From assembly GCA_016938035.1 (NCBI GenBank), contig JAFGVK010000161.1, positions 1 to 42,886 of the forward strand: a DNA stretch of 42,886 nt. Direction: 5' to 3'. A model generated the notes under the pieces. That model was given only the letters and a program-made list of their open reading frames with translations. It searched no databases and was not told where the DNA came from. Source of the stretch: Deltaproteobacteria bacterium. Lineage in GTDB: Bacteria; Myxococcota_A; UBA796; GCA-2862545. This document shows, piece after piece, positions 24,528-32,885 of the stretch. Made by a program: the position numbers and the translations under genes. Within the stretch, counting starts at the first letter, position 1. Each line of letters begins with the position of its first letter.

Positions 24528-25628
24528 ATGGACGCCCCCGAACACCCACTCCCCAGCCCCGCGGCGCCACCTCTGGTGGTCGCGCTGGGGGTGCTGACGC
24601 TCGCTGGGGTGGTGGGGCTGATCGCGGTGGGGAGGATGTGGCGCGCGCCGCCTGCGCTGGTGGCCGCCGCGGTGTTCTTCCTCCCCCACCTGCACGCGCT
24701 GCTGGCCGCCGCCTTCTTCGCCGCGTGGTGGCGGTGGTCCTCGTCGCGGGCCCTGCTGGCCCTGTGGGTGGCGGTGCTGGCGCTGGGGGCTGCCCTTTGG
24801 GGAGGGAGCTGGAGCGCCAGCGCGCAGCCGGTGGAGGGGGCGCCGCTGCGGGTGCTCACCTGGAACGTGCACCGCCTGTGGGGGGGGCCCGGCGAGGCGG
24901 CAGATCCTGGCAGCTGCGTGGCCGCGGTGGTCCGCGAGGAGGCGCCGGACGTGGCGGTCTTCCTGGAGGTGAGCGCGGACGACGTGGCGCGCCTGCGGGG
25001 GGAGCTGGACCTGCGCTGCGTCCACAGCGACTACCTGGGCACTGGCAGGCCGAGGGTCGGCGGCCTGGCGGTGTGCGCCAGGGGTCCCCGCGCGAGCCTG
25101 CTGGGCGGGGGCGGTGTGCCCTACTCGGACGGGGCAGCCTGGCGCTATGTGGCCGCTGAGGTCGGGGTAGGAGACAGGGTGATGAACGTGGTGGCGGTGC
25201 ACCTGAGCCCCTACGGGGTAGGGGCGCGCCGCTTTCGCGCCGAGCTGCTGGAGGCAGCCCGCGGTGAGGCTGGCGCGCTGGCGCACCTGGGCGCCTCGGG
25301 GCAGCAGACCTTCAAGGTGCAGGGGGCTCAGGCCGCCGGGCTCCTGGGCAGGGTGGAGCGCTTCCGCGATCCGACCCTGCTCGCAGGCGACTTCAACAGC
25401 ACCAGGGACACCGCCCTGCACACCGCCCTGCGGCGCCACCTCACCGACGCCTGGGACCCCGGCGGGCGCGGCTTCGGGGCCACCGCCACGCTGTTCGGCT
25501 GGGTGCCCCTGCGGGTGGACTACCTGTACGCCTCGCGCGAGTTCGCGGTGCAGGAGGCGACGGTGCTGCGCTCGGGCTGCTCGGACCACCTGCCGGTGGT
25601 GGTGCAGCTCTCGCTGGCTGCCCCCTGA
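24528..25628 (+). CDS. Endonuclease/exonuclease/phosphatase family protein with N-terminal membrane helices
   Basis: The 366-residue protein begins with about three hydrophobic segments (residues 15-95), as in the YafD-like EEP proteins. A periplasmic EEP domain follows with all core residues: LTWNVHRLWG (Asn), DVAVFLEVSADD (Glu), AVHLSPYG (His), LLAGDFNST (GDxN), RVDYLYAS and CSDHLPVVVQL (SDH). It is probably an active metal-dependent phosphoesterase or nuclease; the substrate is unknown. ATG 24528 is preferred, while an in-frame GTG at 24519 would add three residues. It shares domain plan but little else with the EEP protein at 7436. A strong hairpin follows its stop. Confidence 0.8.
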   Translation: MDAPEHPLPSPAAPPLVVALGVLTLAGVVGLIAVGRMWRAPPALVAAAVFFLPHLHALLAAAFFAAWWRWSSSRALLALWVAVLALGAALWGGSWSASAQPVEGAPLRVLTWNVHRLWGGPGEAADPGSCVAAVVREEAPDVAVFLEVSADDVARLRGELDLRCVHSDYLGTGRPRVGGLAVCARGPRASLLGGGGVPYSDGAAWRYVAAEVGVGDRVMNVVAVHLSPYGVGARRFRAELLEAARGEAGALAHLGASGQQTFKVQGAQAAGLLGRVERFRDPTLLAGDFNSTRDTALHTALRRHLTDAWDPGGRGFGATATLFGWVPLRVDYLYASREFAVQEATVLRSGCSDHLPVVVQLSLAAP

Positions 25629-25630
25629 GG

Positions 25631-25687
25631 CCCTCCACAGCGCGCGGGGGCGCGGCGGCGTCGCCTCCCGCCGCGCCCTGTGGGGGC
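25631..25687 (+). terminator. Long GC-rich hairpin after the second EEP gene
   Basis: A perfect 10-bp stem, GGCGCGGCGG (25649-25658) with CCGCCGCGCC (25668-25677), sits inside an outer CACAG (25636-25640)/CTGTG (25678-25682) stem that extends into CCC/GGG. It starts just after the stop codon. It has no U-run, but it is the most stable-looking hairpin in the spacer and probably ends transcription or protects the 3' end. Confidence 0.5.
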
Positions 25688-26189
25688 TCGCCGACCGGGC
25701 GTCCAGATCTGGGCAGGGCTGAAGATCGCGCAGCCCCCCCGAGCCGCGCGGGGTTCCCAGGTGTCGGCACCACCTGGCGCGCTCACGATCGGGGCGGCCG
25801 ACCCGACCTGTGCGACGACCTCCTCCTGCCCGCTCGGACCTCAGATCGCTCCCGTGTCGCCTCGCGCCCACACGCCCGCTCTCCAAGGGCGACACCGACG
25901 CGCGCGTCGCCTGCGGCCCGGCAGCCCCGGAGCGCCCCCGCAGCCTGTCGGCCCAGGCCAGGCTGCCCTCTCCCTCGCGCCCCAGAGGTCCAACGGGTCC
26001 TCGCCGGACTAGGTCGGGAGCCAGGCGGCCGGTGCCGAAGGTCTGCGGCGTGGCGGACCATAAGCTGGTAGTGCGCCATAGCGCCAGAACTCGACCTGTG
26101 GGGCGCGCTCACTGGGGGGCATCGTCCTCGGTCTGGCGGATCGAACGCCGGCAGCAGGGGGGCCCTGCGCTGCGGTGAAGCGCTGGGTT
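25688..26189. other. 500-bp spacer with no recognised gene
   Basis: Frames on both strands give only Arg/Pro-rich shadow translations without start sites. Small hairpins are present (AGGTG/CACCT near 25758; TGGCG...CGCCA near 26050-26080). No similarity to R1 or R2 was seen and no tRNA features were found. It may hold the long leader of the histidine kinase gene or a small RNA. Confidence 0.4.
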
Positions 26190-26209
26190 CCGGGCCGTTT
26201 CGGCCCCGG
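26190..26209 (+). terminator. Hairpin upstream of the histidine kinase gene
   Basis: CCGGGCCG (26190-26197), a TTT loop and CGGCCCCGG (26201-26209) form a stem with one bulge, followed by TGCCTTGCTGTTTT. It could terminate a small transcript from the spacer or act as an attenuator, since the kinase ATG is 54 bp further on. Confidence 0.35.
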
Positions 26210-26263
26210 TGCCTTGCTGTTTTGGTACGGTTGGCGCATAGTATTGCCTCTCCCCGAGGTCTC

Positions 26264-27739
26264 ATGTCTCTGTCACCCTCAGGTCCAGTGAGTGCGTCCG
26301 CGACTCCCAGCGCTCCGTGGTGGGATGAGCCCTGCGCGACCTCGCTCCTGCACGCCGTCTCGGAGCTGGTCTTCCTGCTCGATGCGGACGGGAAGATCCT
26401 CACCATGAGCGGCTCCGCGGCTGTGCTGGTGGGCGAGGGGTGCGTCGGGGCGCAGTTCTCGGCGCTGGTGGTGGGGGGCGCGCCCACGCAGGGCGAGGCG
26501 GTGCTGCGGGCCGCGGGTGGCGCCCTGGTCCCGGTGGAATTGGACCTCCGCCCCGTCGGCCGGGGTGACGCGCGGCTGGTGGTTGGGAGAGACCTCCGGG
26601 CGCAGCGCGCGCTGGAGCAGTCGCTGGAGCGCACCCTCGCGCGCTATCGCGAGGCCCAGCGGCTGGCCCACCTCGGGCACTGGGAGCTCGACCTTGTCAC
26701 CCAGGAGCTAAGCTGGTCCGAGGAGATCTATCGCCTGTTTGGCCTGGACCCAACGCGCTTTGGCGCCAGCTATGAGGCCTTCCTCAGCGCCATCCACCCC
26801 GACGATCGGGAGCTGGTGGATCGGGCCTTCAGCGCCTCGGTGGCCGGGCGGCACCCCTATCAGATAGAGCACCGGGTGCTGCTGCCCGATGGGACTGTGC
26901 GCGTGGTTCAGGAGCGCGGCCGCACGACCTACGCCGACGACGGCACCCCGCTGCGATCGATTGGGACCGTTCAGGACATCACCGCCGCGCGCCGCGCCGA
27001 GCAGGAGCGCGAGCGGCTCACCGTCCGGCTGGCGGAGGCGCGCAAGGCGGAGGCGCTGGGCACCCTGGTAGGGGGCCTGGCGCACGACTTCAACAACCTG
27101 CTCACCGTGATCCTAGGCAACACGGATCTGGCGATCGACGGGCTCTCGGTGGGCGTCCCCGTCGAGGAGGACCTCCGCCAGGTGATGATCGCGGCGCGGC
27201 GCGCGCGGGACATCGTCGAGAAGATCCTGCTCTACCACCGCCCGCCTCCCGGCGCGTCCAGCGTGACCCAGCCCGCGGTGGTGATCGGCGAGGTGGTGCA
27301 GAGCCTCAGGGCCTCCCTCGGCCACCGGGTCGAGCTCCGCGCTCAGATCCCCGCAGACCTCCCCGCGGTGCGCATCGCGGGTCAGGCGCTGCACAGGGTG
27401 GCGGTCAACCTGTGCTCCAACGCGGCGACGGCCATGCCTCAGGGGGGCGTGCTCTCGCTAGCGCTGTCCCAGGTGCAGCTCTCGGCGGATCAGGTCGCGG
27501 GTCTCCCGGAGGGGCGCTTCGTGTGTCTGACCGTAGAGGACACCGGAACAGGCATCGCTCCAGAGCGCCTCGGGCGCATCTTCGACCCCTACTTCACCAC
27601 CAGGGCCATGTCCGAGGGCGCTGGGCTGGGCCTGTCGGTGGTGTACGGCTTGGTCCGAAGCCACGGGGGACAGGCGACGGTGGAGAGCGAGCAGGGCAGG
27701 GGGACCAAGGTCTCGGTCTATCTGCCGGCCCTCTCCTAG
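26264..27739 (+). CDS. Soluble PAS-domain sensor histidine kinase
   Basis: The 491-residue protein has no membrane segment, so it senses a cytoplasmic signal. A PAS domain (about 25-115; ELVFLLDADGKILTMSGSA) is followed by a PAS/PAC domain (about 130-245; HLGHWELDLVTQELSWSEEIYRLFG, FLSAIHPDDRELV, HRVLLPDGTVRVVQERG). The phosphoacceptor is His274 in GGLAHDFNNLLTVILGN, typical of the HisKA group of hybrid kinases. The ATPase domain has the N box (NLCSNAATAMP), G1 (DTGTGIAP), F (FDPYFTT) and G2 (GAGLGLSVVYGL). No receiver is attached and no response regulator gene adjoins it, so it is an orphan. ATG 26264 follows GAGG; a TAGTAT -10-like box lies 20 bp upstream. The 184 bp after it hold nothing recognisable. 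Confidence 0.88.
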   Translation: MSLSPSGPVSASATPSAPWWDEPCATSLLHAVSELVFLLDADGKILTMSGSAAVLVGEGCVGAQFSALVVGGAPTQGEAVLRAAGGALVPVELDLRPVGRGDARLVVGRDLRAQRALEQSLERTLARYREAQRLAHLGHWELDLVTQELSWSEEIYRLFGLDPTRFGASYEAFLSAIHPDDRELVDRAFSASVAGRHPYQIEHRVLLPDGTVRVVQERGRTTYADDGTPLRSIGTVQDITAARRAEQERERLTVRLAEARKAEALGTLVGGLAHDFNNLLTVILGNTDLAIDGLSVGVPVEEDLRQVMIAARRARDIVEKILLYHRPPPGASSVTQPAVVIGEVVQSLRASLGHRVELRAQIPADLPAVRIAGQALHRVAVNLCSNAATAMPQGGVLSLALSQVQLSADQVAGLPEGRFVCLTVEDTGTGIAPERLGRIFDPYFTTRAMSEGAGLGLSVVYGLVRSHGGQATVESEQGRGTKVSVYLPALS

Positions 27740-27923
27740 CGCGGCGATCCTGAGGCGACGCCTAGGGGGTGGCGCCCGTCGGCGGTCCCCGACCCCTCCG
27801 CCGGGGCGGGCATCGCCCCCTGGCCACCCCAGCCTGCCTCGATGTGCGCGGTCCGGACGACCCCTCTGACGCGCTAGCGACCCGTCGCCTGCGGCGGGGG
27901 GCCTCCGCGGACAGGGCGGGCGC

Positions 27924-29732
27924 TCACTCCACCCGCGTGGGCTCCTCGCCCTGGGTCACCAGGTAGCGCCACCCGCCCTCCACCGAGAAGCGCTGGGGGG
28001 TCCGTGCCCCGTCTGGCCAGGTGATCTGCACCTCCGCCTCGCAGGCATCTCCCAGGCCGAAGTGGAGGGTGAGGTCATCCTGCGCGCCTGCCTGTCCGTG
28101 CCCCCCGTCCACCACCTGCACCTGCCTCCCCGCCGGGGTGGTGATCGCGACCACCGCCCCAACCGCCCCTGTGTCCCCGCGCTGCCCGGTCAGGCTGAGC
28201 TGGAGGAAGTTGCCGTCTTGCCCCACGAGGTTCTCGTACAGGCGCAGGTGGAAGCTCTCGGGGCAGTCCTCCTCGCACCGCATCGAGGAGGTGCCCACCA
28301 CCATGTCCAGATCGCCGTCCCGGTCGAAGTCCGCCACCGCCACCCCGTGGGCGCGCGGGTGATCCAGCCCGTCGGCGAGGGGCACCGGAGAGAAGCTGCG
28401 GGGGGCGTCCTGGTGATAGAGCAGGGCCCTGGCGCCCTCGTAGTCGGAGGAGGCGATCAGCACGTCGGCCCACCCGTCATTGTCGAAGTCCAGGGTGGCG
28501 GCGCTCATGTCCCCGTCGTTCCACGAGACCACGTCGTGCGCTCGCGTCAGGCCGGTCACCTCGTTGCCGGGCCGCTCGAAGACCGCGTTCCCGGTGTTGA
28601 ACAGCAGCTCCGAGGGGTCCGAGGAGCTGCCCACGTCCCAGTGGACGATCTCGGTGGTGAGCAGGTCGATCTTCCCGTCGTTGTCCACGTCTCTGCACAC
28701 GGTGGAGCCGGAGTTGCCCCCGAGGCGGAAGGGCTCGCGGTCGTAGGCGTTGTCCCAGCGGAAGGCGTCGTCGTCGGTGCGGCAGGCGATATACTCCGGC
28801 GCCGGGACCCCCTCGCAGCCCTGGTCGGCAGGGTGGAGCTGGCACCAGCAGCGGGCGCTCTCGTTGTCGGACCAGTCGGTGCGCTCGTCGAAGGCGTAGC
28901 CAGAGGCGATGGAGGCGTTCTCCCAGGTCCCGTCTCCCAGCGCGCGCCAGAGGTGGTTGGGCGCGCGCCCGTAGGAGGCGGCGAGCAGCTCGGGGTAGCC
29001 GTCGTCGTCGAGGTCACAGGCGGCGGCGGACCAGGCGTTGGAGTGGGCCCGCGCCTCGTTGAGCACCGACACGCTGCTCCACGCCCTGGTGGTGAGGCCC
29101 GCGTCGCCGGTGATCTCGGTGAAGCCACCCGCGCCGTCACCCAGGTAGAGGTGGTCCTGGGCTGGACCGTACTGCGCCACCCACAGGTCCAGGTCGCCGT
29201 CCCGGTCCACGTCCGCGAAGCTGGCCCCCATCGGCGCGTCGCCCGGCCCGACCCGCAGCGGTGCGTCCACCGGCCCCAGGGCGAAGGTGCCGTCCCCCTG
29301 GTTGAGCAGCAGCTCGGAGGACTCGTTCGGCCAGCTTCCACCGGGGTCGTTGAGCCCCGAGTAGAGGTCGAGATCGCCGTCCCCGTCCACGTCCCCCCAT
29401 ACCGCCAGCTCGCCTCCTCGCAGGCCGGCCCGCCCCTGGCGGATGCCGCTCGCCTCGGTGCGGTCCTCGAAATGGCCGTCGCCGGTGTTGTGGAGCAGCC
29501 AGCCTGTGCGGGCCCCCGCGAGGTCGTCGGGGGCGTTGCCCTTTCGCACGAAGAGGTCGGTCCAGCCGTCCCCGTCGTAGTCCACCGCGCTCACCCTGAT
29601 GCCGGTGACCTCGTCGAGGCCCCAGGCGGCGCTCGCGTCTCGGAACGCGGTGCTGCCAGGGGCCCAATCCGTGGGTGGGTTGCAGACCTCAGGGCCACGG
29701 TGGCAGCCGAGGAGGGAAAGAAGCAGCAGCAT
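27924..29732 (-). CDS. FG-GAP/VCBS-repeat lipoprotein with C-terminal UnbV/ASPIC domain
   Basis: The 602-residue lipoprotein has a very short signal (MLLLLSLLGC, then HRGPE). It consists of seven or more beta-propeller FG-GAP/VCBS repeats, each with a DxDGDGxxDL-type calcium loop (for example VDYDGDGWTDLFV, GDVDGDGDLDLYSG, DVDRDGDLDLWVAQYG, DFDRDGDLDMVVG). It ends in an UnbV/ASPIC domain (NFLQLSLTGQRGDTGAVGAV ... LHFGLGDACEAEVQITWPDG). Such proteins are exported and bind ligands or stabilise extracellular complexes. A Cys-rich insertion (SARCWCQLHPADQGCEG) interrupts the propeller. ATG 29732 follows GGAG. It diverges from the MopE-like gene at 29809 across only 76 bp. Confidence 0.88.
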   Translation of the reverse strand: MLLLLSLLGCHRGPEVCNPPTDWAPGSTAFRDASAAWGLDEVTGIRVSAVDYDGDGWTDLFVRKGNAPDDLAGARTGWLLHNTGDGHFEDRTEASGIRQGRAGLRGGELAVWGDVDGDGDLDLYSGLNDPGGSWPNESSELLLNQGDGTFALGPVDAPLRVGPGDAPMGASFADVDRDGDLDLWVAQYGPAQDHLYLGDGAGGFTEITGDAGLTTRAWSSVSVLNEARAHSNAWSAAACDLDDDGYPELLAASYGRAPNHLWRALGDGTWENASIASGYAFDERTDWSDNESARCWCQLHPADQGCEGVPAPEYIACRTDDDAFRWDNAYDREPFRLGGNSGSTVCRDVDNDGKIDLLTTEIVHWDVGSSSDPSELLFNTGNAVFERPGNEVTGLTRAHDVVSWNDGDMSAATLDFDNDGWADVLIASSDYEGARALLYHQDAPRSFSPVPLADGLDHPRAHGVAVADFDRDGDLDMVVGTSSMRCEEDCPESFHLRLYENLVGQDGNFLQLSLTGQRGDTGAVGAVVAITTPAGRQVQVVDGGHGQAGAQDDLTLHFGLGDACEAEVQITWPDGARTPQRFSVEGGWRYLVTQGEEPTRVE

Positions 29733-29750
29733 GAAATCTCCGGTTGGCGG

Positions 29751-29784
29751 ATTGTACCGCGGCGCGGGTCGCTGGGGATATACT
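29751..29784. promoter_or_regulatory. Back-to-back promoters between the FG-GAP and MopE-like genes
   Basis: The 76-bp gap contains TATACT (29779-29784) on the plus strand, 24 bp before ATG 29809, and TACAAT (29756-29751) on the minus strand, 18 bp before ATG 29732. Both leave short leaders with a GGAG site. Neither has a convincing -35 at 17 bp. The two lipoprotein genes are probably co-regulated. Confidence 0.45.
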
Positions 29785-29808
29785 TCGGCCGCAACCTCGG
29801 AGAAGAAG

Positions 29809-32800
29809 ATGCACGCTCGTTTGATCCCGGTCCTTATCGCCCTCTCACTGGTCGCCTGCCGCAAGGACGACGACACCCCCCTCGATCTCGACAACGACGG
29901 GTACAGCCAGGCGGTGGATTGCGACGACACCGACGCTACCGTCCACCCCGACGCGGAGGAGGTCTGCGACGGGATCGACAACAACTGCGACGCGGCGGTC
30001 GACGAGGACCCGGTCGACGCCCCCACCTGGTACGCGGACGGGGACGGCGACGGCTTCGGCGACGGGGGTGCTGCGACCGCCGCCTGTGAGGCGCCCGAGG
30101 GCTACGTGGCTCAGCAGGGTGACTGTGACGACAGCAGCGCCGCCTTCCACCCAGGGGCTCCGGAGACGGACTGCGCCGACCCCGCGGACTACAATTGCGA
30201 CGGCAGCGTGGGCTACGCGGACGCGGACGGCGACGGGGTGCCAGCCTGCGAGGAGTGCGATGACGGCGACGCGGCGGTCCACCCTGGGGCGGAGGAGGTC
30301 TGCGACGGGGTGGACAACGACTGCAACGGGCTGGTGGATGACGACCCCTCCGACGTGACGCGCTACTACGCCGACATCGACGGGGACGGCTTCGCCGGTG
30401 ACCGGATCTGGGTCGACGCCTGTGAGGCCCCGGAGGGCTACCTGGACGCGGTCACCGACTGCGATGACTTCCACGCCGAGAGCCACCCGGGCGCGGAGGA
30501 GGCCTGCGACGGGCTGGACAACGACTGCGATGGGGTGGTGCCTGGCGGCGAGGCCGACGCGGACGGTGACGGCTTCATGGGCTGCGAGGGCGACTGCGAC
30601 GACGGCGACGCCCGCCGGACCCCCACGGCGGTGGAGGTCTGCGACGGGGTGGACAACAACTGCGATGAGCTGGTCGACATGGGCGCGGTGGACGCGAGCC
30701 TGTGGTTCGCCGACGCCGACGCGGACGGCTACGGCGACGCGGGCGCCGCGACCCGCGCCTGCGAGGCGCCGCAGGGGGCGGTGGCCGACGACTCGGACTG
30801 CGACGACCTCGACGCGGGGGTACACCCTGGGGCCGCAGAGGTCTGCGATGGGGTGGATCAGGACTGCGACGGCTCGGTGGACGACAACCCCACCGACGCC
30901 GCCACCTGGTACCTCGACGCGGACGGTGACGGCTTCGGGGGGCGGGCGACTCAGGTGGGCTGCCACCAGCCGGCCGGCTGGGTGGGGAACACGGACGACT
31001 GCGACGACCTGGACCGGGCGGTGTACCCCGGCGCGCCGGAGCGGTGTGACGGGCTGCTGTCGGACTGCGACCTCAGCCCCATCGGCGCGGACGAGGCCGA
31101 CGCGGACGGTGACGGGTTCATGTCCTGCGAGGGGGACTGCGACGACGGGGACCCGGAGGTCAGCCCGCTGGGGGTGGAGCTCTGTGACGAGATCGACAAC
31201 GACTGCGACGGGACGGTGGACAACCCGGAGGAGGTGCTGGGCGACGGCGAGGCCTGCGCCGCGATGCACTGCTCGGACCTCCTGGCCTGGCGCCCCTACG
31301 CGGTCAGCGGCGCCTACTGGATCGACAGCGCCGGTCATGCCGCGCCCTATGAGGCCTACTGCGACATGGAGACCGAGGGTGGGGGGTGGACCCTGGCGCT
31401 CAAGGCGGATGGCACCTCGGCCACCTTCGCCTACGACAGCAGCTACTGGACCGACGACGTGCTGCTCAACGAGAGCTGGGCCGACATGGAGCACATGGAG
31501 GCCAAGTACGAGAGCTTCGTGACGCTGCCCTTCGCCGAGGTGCTGCTGGGGATGGAGTACCCCGTCACCGACAGCTCGCTGGAACCGAACTGGCTCACCG
31601 TGGACCAGTACGGGGACTCGCTGATGGAGCTCTTCGGGTCCGAGGTCTTCGTGCCCACGAGCCTAGGCCGCGCTGCGTGGAAGGCATGGATGCCGGGCAG
31701 CTCACTCCAGTCCAACTGCAACGCGGAGGGCTTCAACGTCTCTCCCTCCACGTTGGTGGGGCCGGCGCAGGTCCGGATCGGCATCCTGGGCAACCAGGAG
31801 GCCAACTGCGAGACTCCAGACTCCCGCATCGGCATCGGTGGCGGCACCGGCACCTACTGCTCCATGCCCGCGAACCACACGGTGGGCAACGTGGCCCGCT
31901 GCACCCCCGACAACGGCGATCTCACCTGGTACGCCTGGGGCACCGTGGCCCTCCGCTGCGACGTCTACGCCGAGGACCTCGCCGGCGACGGGCTGGACAC
32001 CAATTGCGACGGCGTGGACGGTGTGGACGCCGATCGGGACGGCTCCGCCTCGTTCGAGAGCGGTGGGCTGGACTGCGATGACGCGGACCCCAGCGTCTCG
32101 GAGGGGGTGGGCTGCCCCGTGGCGGAGAGCTGCGCCGCGGTGCTCGCGAGCGACCCCTCCGCAGAGGACGGCCTCTACGCCGTCGACCCCGATGGCTCCG
32201 GGCCGATCGGAGCCTTCGCCGCCTACTGCGACATGACCGCGGAGGGGGGCGGGTGGACCCTGATCGCGAAGGTGCACCGGTACCACGAGGGCCCCTCGGT
32301 GGACGAGCCCAACGACTGGTTCCAGCAGGTGCGCGACCTGCCGGCGCTGCGCGACGCCGCCACCTACGCCGCCCGCACCCCCGGCCAGGCCTCGCTGGGG
32401 ATGGAGCGCATCGCCGCCCTGGGCGCCGGCTCGGCGCTGGCCCGCTTCGAGTTCATCGCCGAGGACGACGTGGACCAGCGGATGCAGTTCTTCAAGGCGG
32501 TGGACGCTGGGATCGTCAACTGGACCACCACCGTCCCCCACGCGCCCACCACCGTCTGCACGGACGCGGCGATGACCGATCAGTGCGAAGACGGCGACAT
32601 CCTCGGCGGGCCGGGCCTGACCACGGACTTCGACGGGATGAGCACCGAGAAGTACGGCTACACCGGCGGCAGGTGGCACATGCGGCTGAACGCGGACGCG
32701 ATGGGCGCCAACTTCTCCGCCCTCTGCTCCAGCACCGGCGACGCGGACGACAACGCCTGGCACGACAACGCGATCGACGGGCACTGGGGCAACGGCCTGG

Positions 32801-32817
32801 CGATCTGGGTGCGCTGA
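29809..32817 (+). CDS. MopE-like repeat lipoprotein with two fibrinogen-like domains (second gene)
   Basis: The 1002-residue protein has a lipoprotein signal (VLIALSLVAC, then RKDDD) and eight acidic repeats (DxDGDG...DCDDxDAxVHPGAEEVCDGVDNDCDGxVD) with longer linkers (WYADxDGDGFGDGG...CEAPEGYV), to about residue 480. A fibrinogen-like start follows (SGAYWIDSAG...YCDMETEGGGWTLALK). A ninth repeat (GLDCDDADPSV) then precedes a second such domain (EDGLYAVDPDG...YCDMTAEGGGWTLIAK). The canonical MopE form EVCDGVDNDCDG is better kept here than in the gene at 21673, where EVPYDGVDNDC dominates. It is probably a cell-surface ligand-binding protein. ATG 29809 follows GGAG and a TATACT box. A strong hairpin follows the stop. 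Confidence 0.87.
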   Translation: MHARLIPVLIALSLVACRKDDDTPLDLDNDGYSQAVDCDDTDATVHPDAEEVCDGIDNNCDAAVDEDPVDAPTWYADGDGDGFGDGGAATAACEAPEGYVAQQGDCDDSSAAFHPGAPETDCADPADYNCDGSVGYADADGDGVPACEECDDGDAAVHPGAEEVCDGVDNDCNGLVDDDPSDVTRYYADIDGDGFAGDRIWVDACEAPEGYLDAVTDCDDFHAESHPGAEEACDGLDNDCDGVVPGGEADADGDGFMGCEGDCDDGDARRTPTAVEVCDGVDNNCDELVDMGAVDASLWFADADADGYGDAGAATRACEAPQGAVADDSDCDDLDAGVHPGAAEVCDGVDQDCDGSVDDNPTDAATWYLDADGDGFGGRATQVGCHQPAGWVGNTDDCDDLDRAVYPGAPERCDGLLSDCDLSPIGADEADADGDGFMSCEGDCDDGDPEVSPLGVELCDEIDNDCDGTVDNPEEVLGDGEACAAMHCSDLLAWRPYAVSGAYWIDSAGHAAPYEAYCDMETEGGGWTLALKADGTSATFAYDSSYWTDDVLLNESWADMEHMEAKYESFVTLPFAEVLLGMEYPVTDSSLEPNWLTVDQYGDSLMELFGSEVFVPTSLGRAAWKAWMPGSSLQSNCNAEGFNVSPSTLVGPAQVRIGILGNQEANCETPDSRIGIGGGTGTYCSMPANHTVGNVARCTPDNGDLTWYAWGTVALRCDVYAEDLAGDGLDTNCDGVDGVDADRDGSASFESGGLDCDDADPSVSEGVGCPVAESCAAVLASDPSAEDGLYAVDPDGSGPIGAFAAYCDMTAEGGGWTLIAKVHRYHEGPSVDEPNDWFQQVRDLPALRDAATYAARTPGQASLGMERIAALGAGSALARFEFIAEDDVDQRMQFFKAVDAGIVNWTTTVPHAPTTVCTDAAMTDQCEDGDILGGPGLTTDFDGMSTEKYGYTGGRWHMRLNADAMGANFSALCSSTGDADDNAWHDNAIDGHWGNGLAIWVR

Positions 32818-32823
32818 GACAGC

Positions 32824-32852
32824 GCGGCCGGGGGATGCGCTCCCCCGGCCGC
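32824..32852. terminator. 11-bp GC hairpin between convergent genes
   Basis: GCGGCCGGGGG (32824-32834), the loop ATGCGCT and CCCCCGGCCGC (32842-32852) form a perfect stem. It lies 6 bp after one stop and 33 bp from the stop of the opposing gene, so it may serve both. There is no U-tract. Confidence 0.6.
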
Positions 32853-32885
32853 CTGCGCTCCGCCGATCGGCTCGGCGCCGCCCCG

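Noticed and set aside
26211..26250. sigma54 promoter (TGGTACGGTTGGCGCA) before the histidine kinase
   Set aside because: The -12 element lacks TTGC at the required spacing.
27924..30026. Longer start for the FG-GAP lipoprotein (700 residues)
   Set aside because: The extra N-terminus is antisense to the neighbouring MopE-like gene, while the ATG at 29732 has GGAG and a clear lipoprotein signal.
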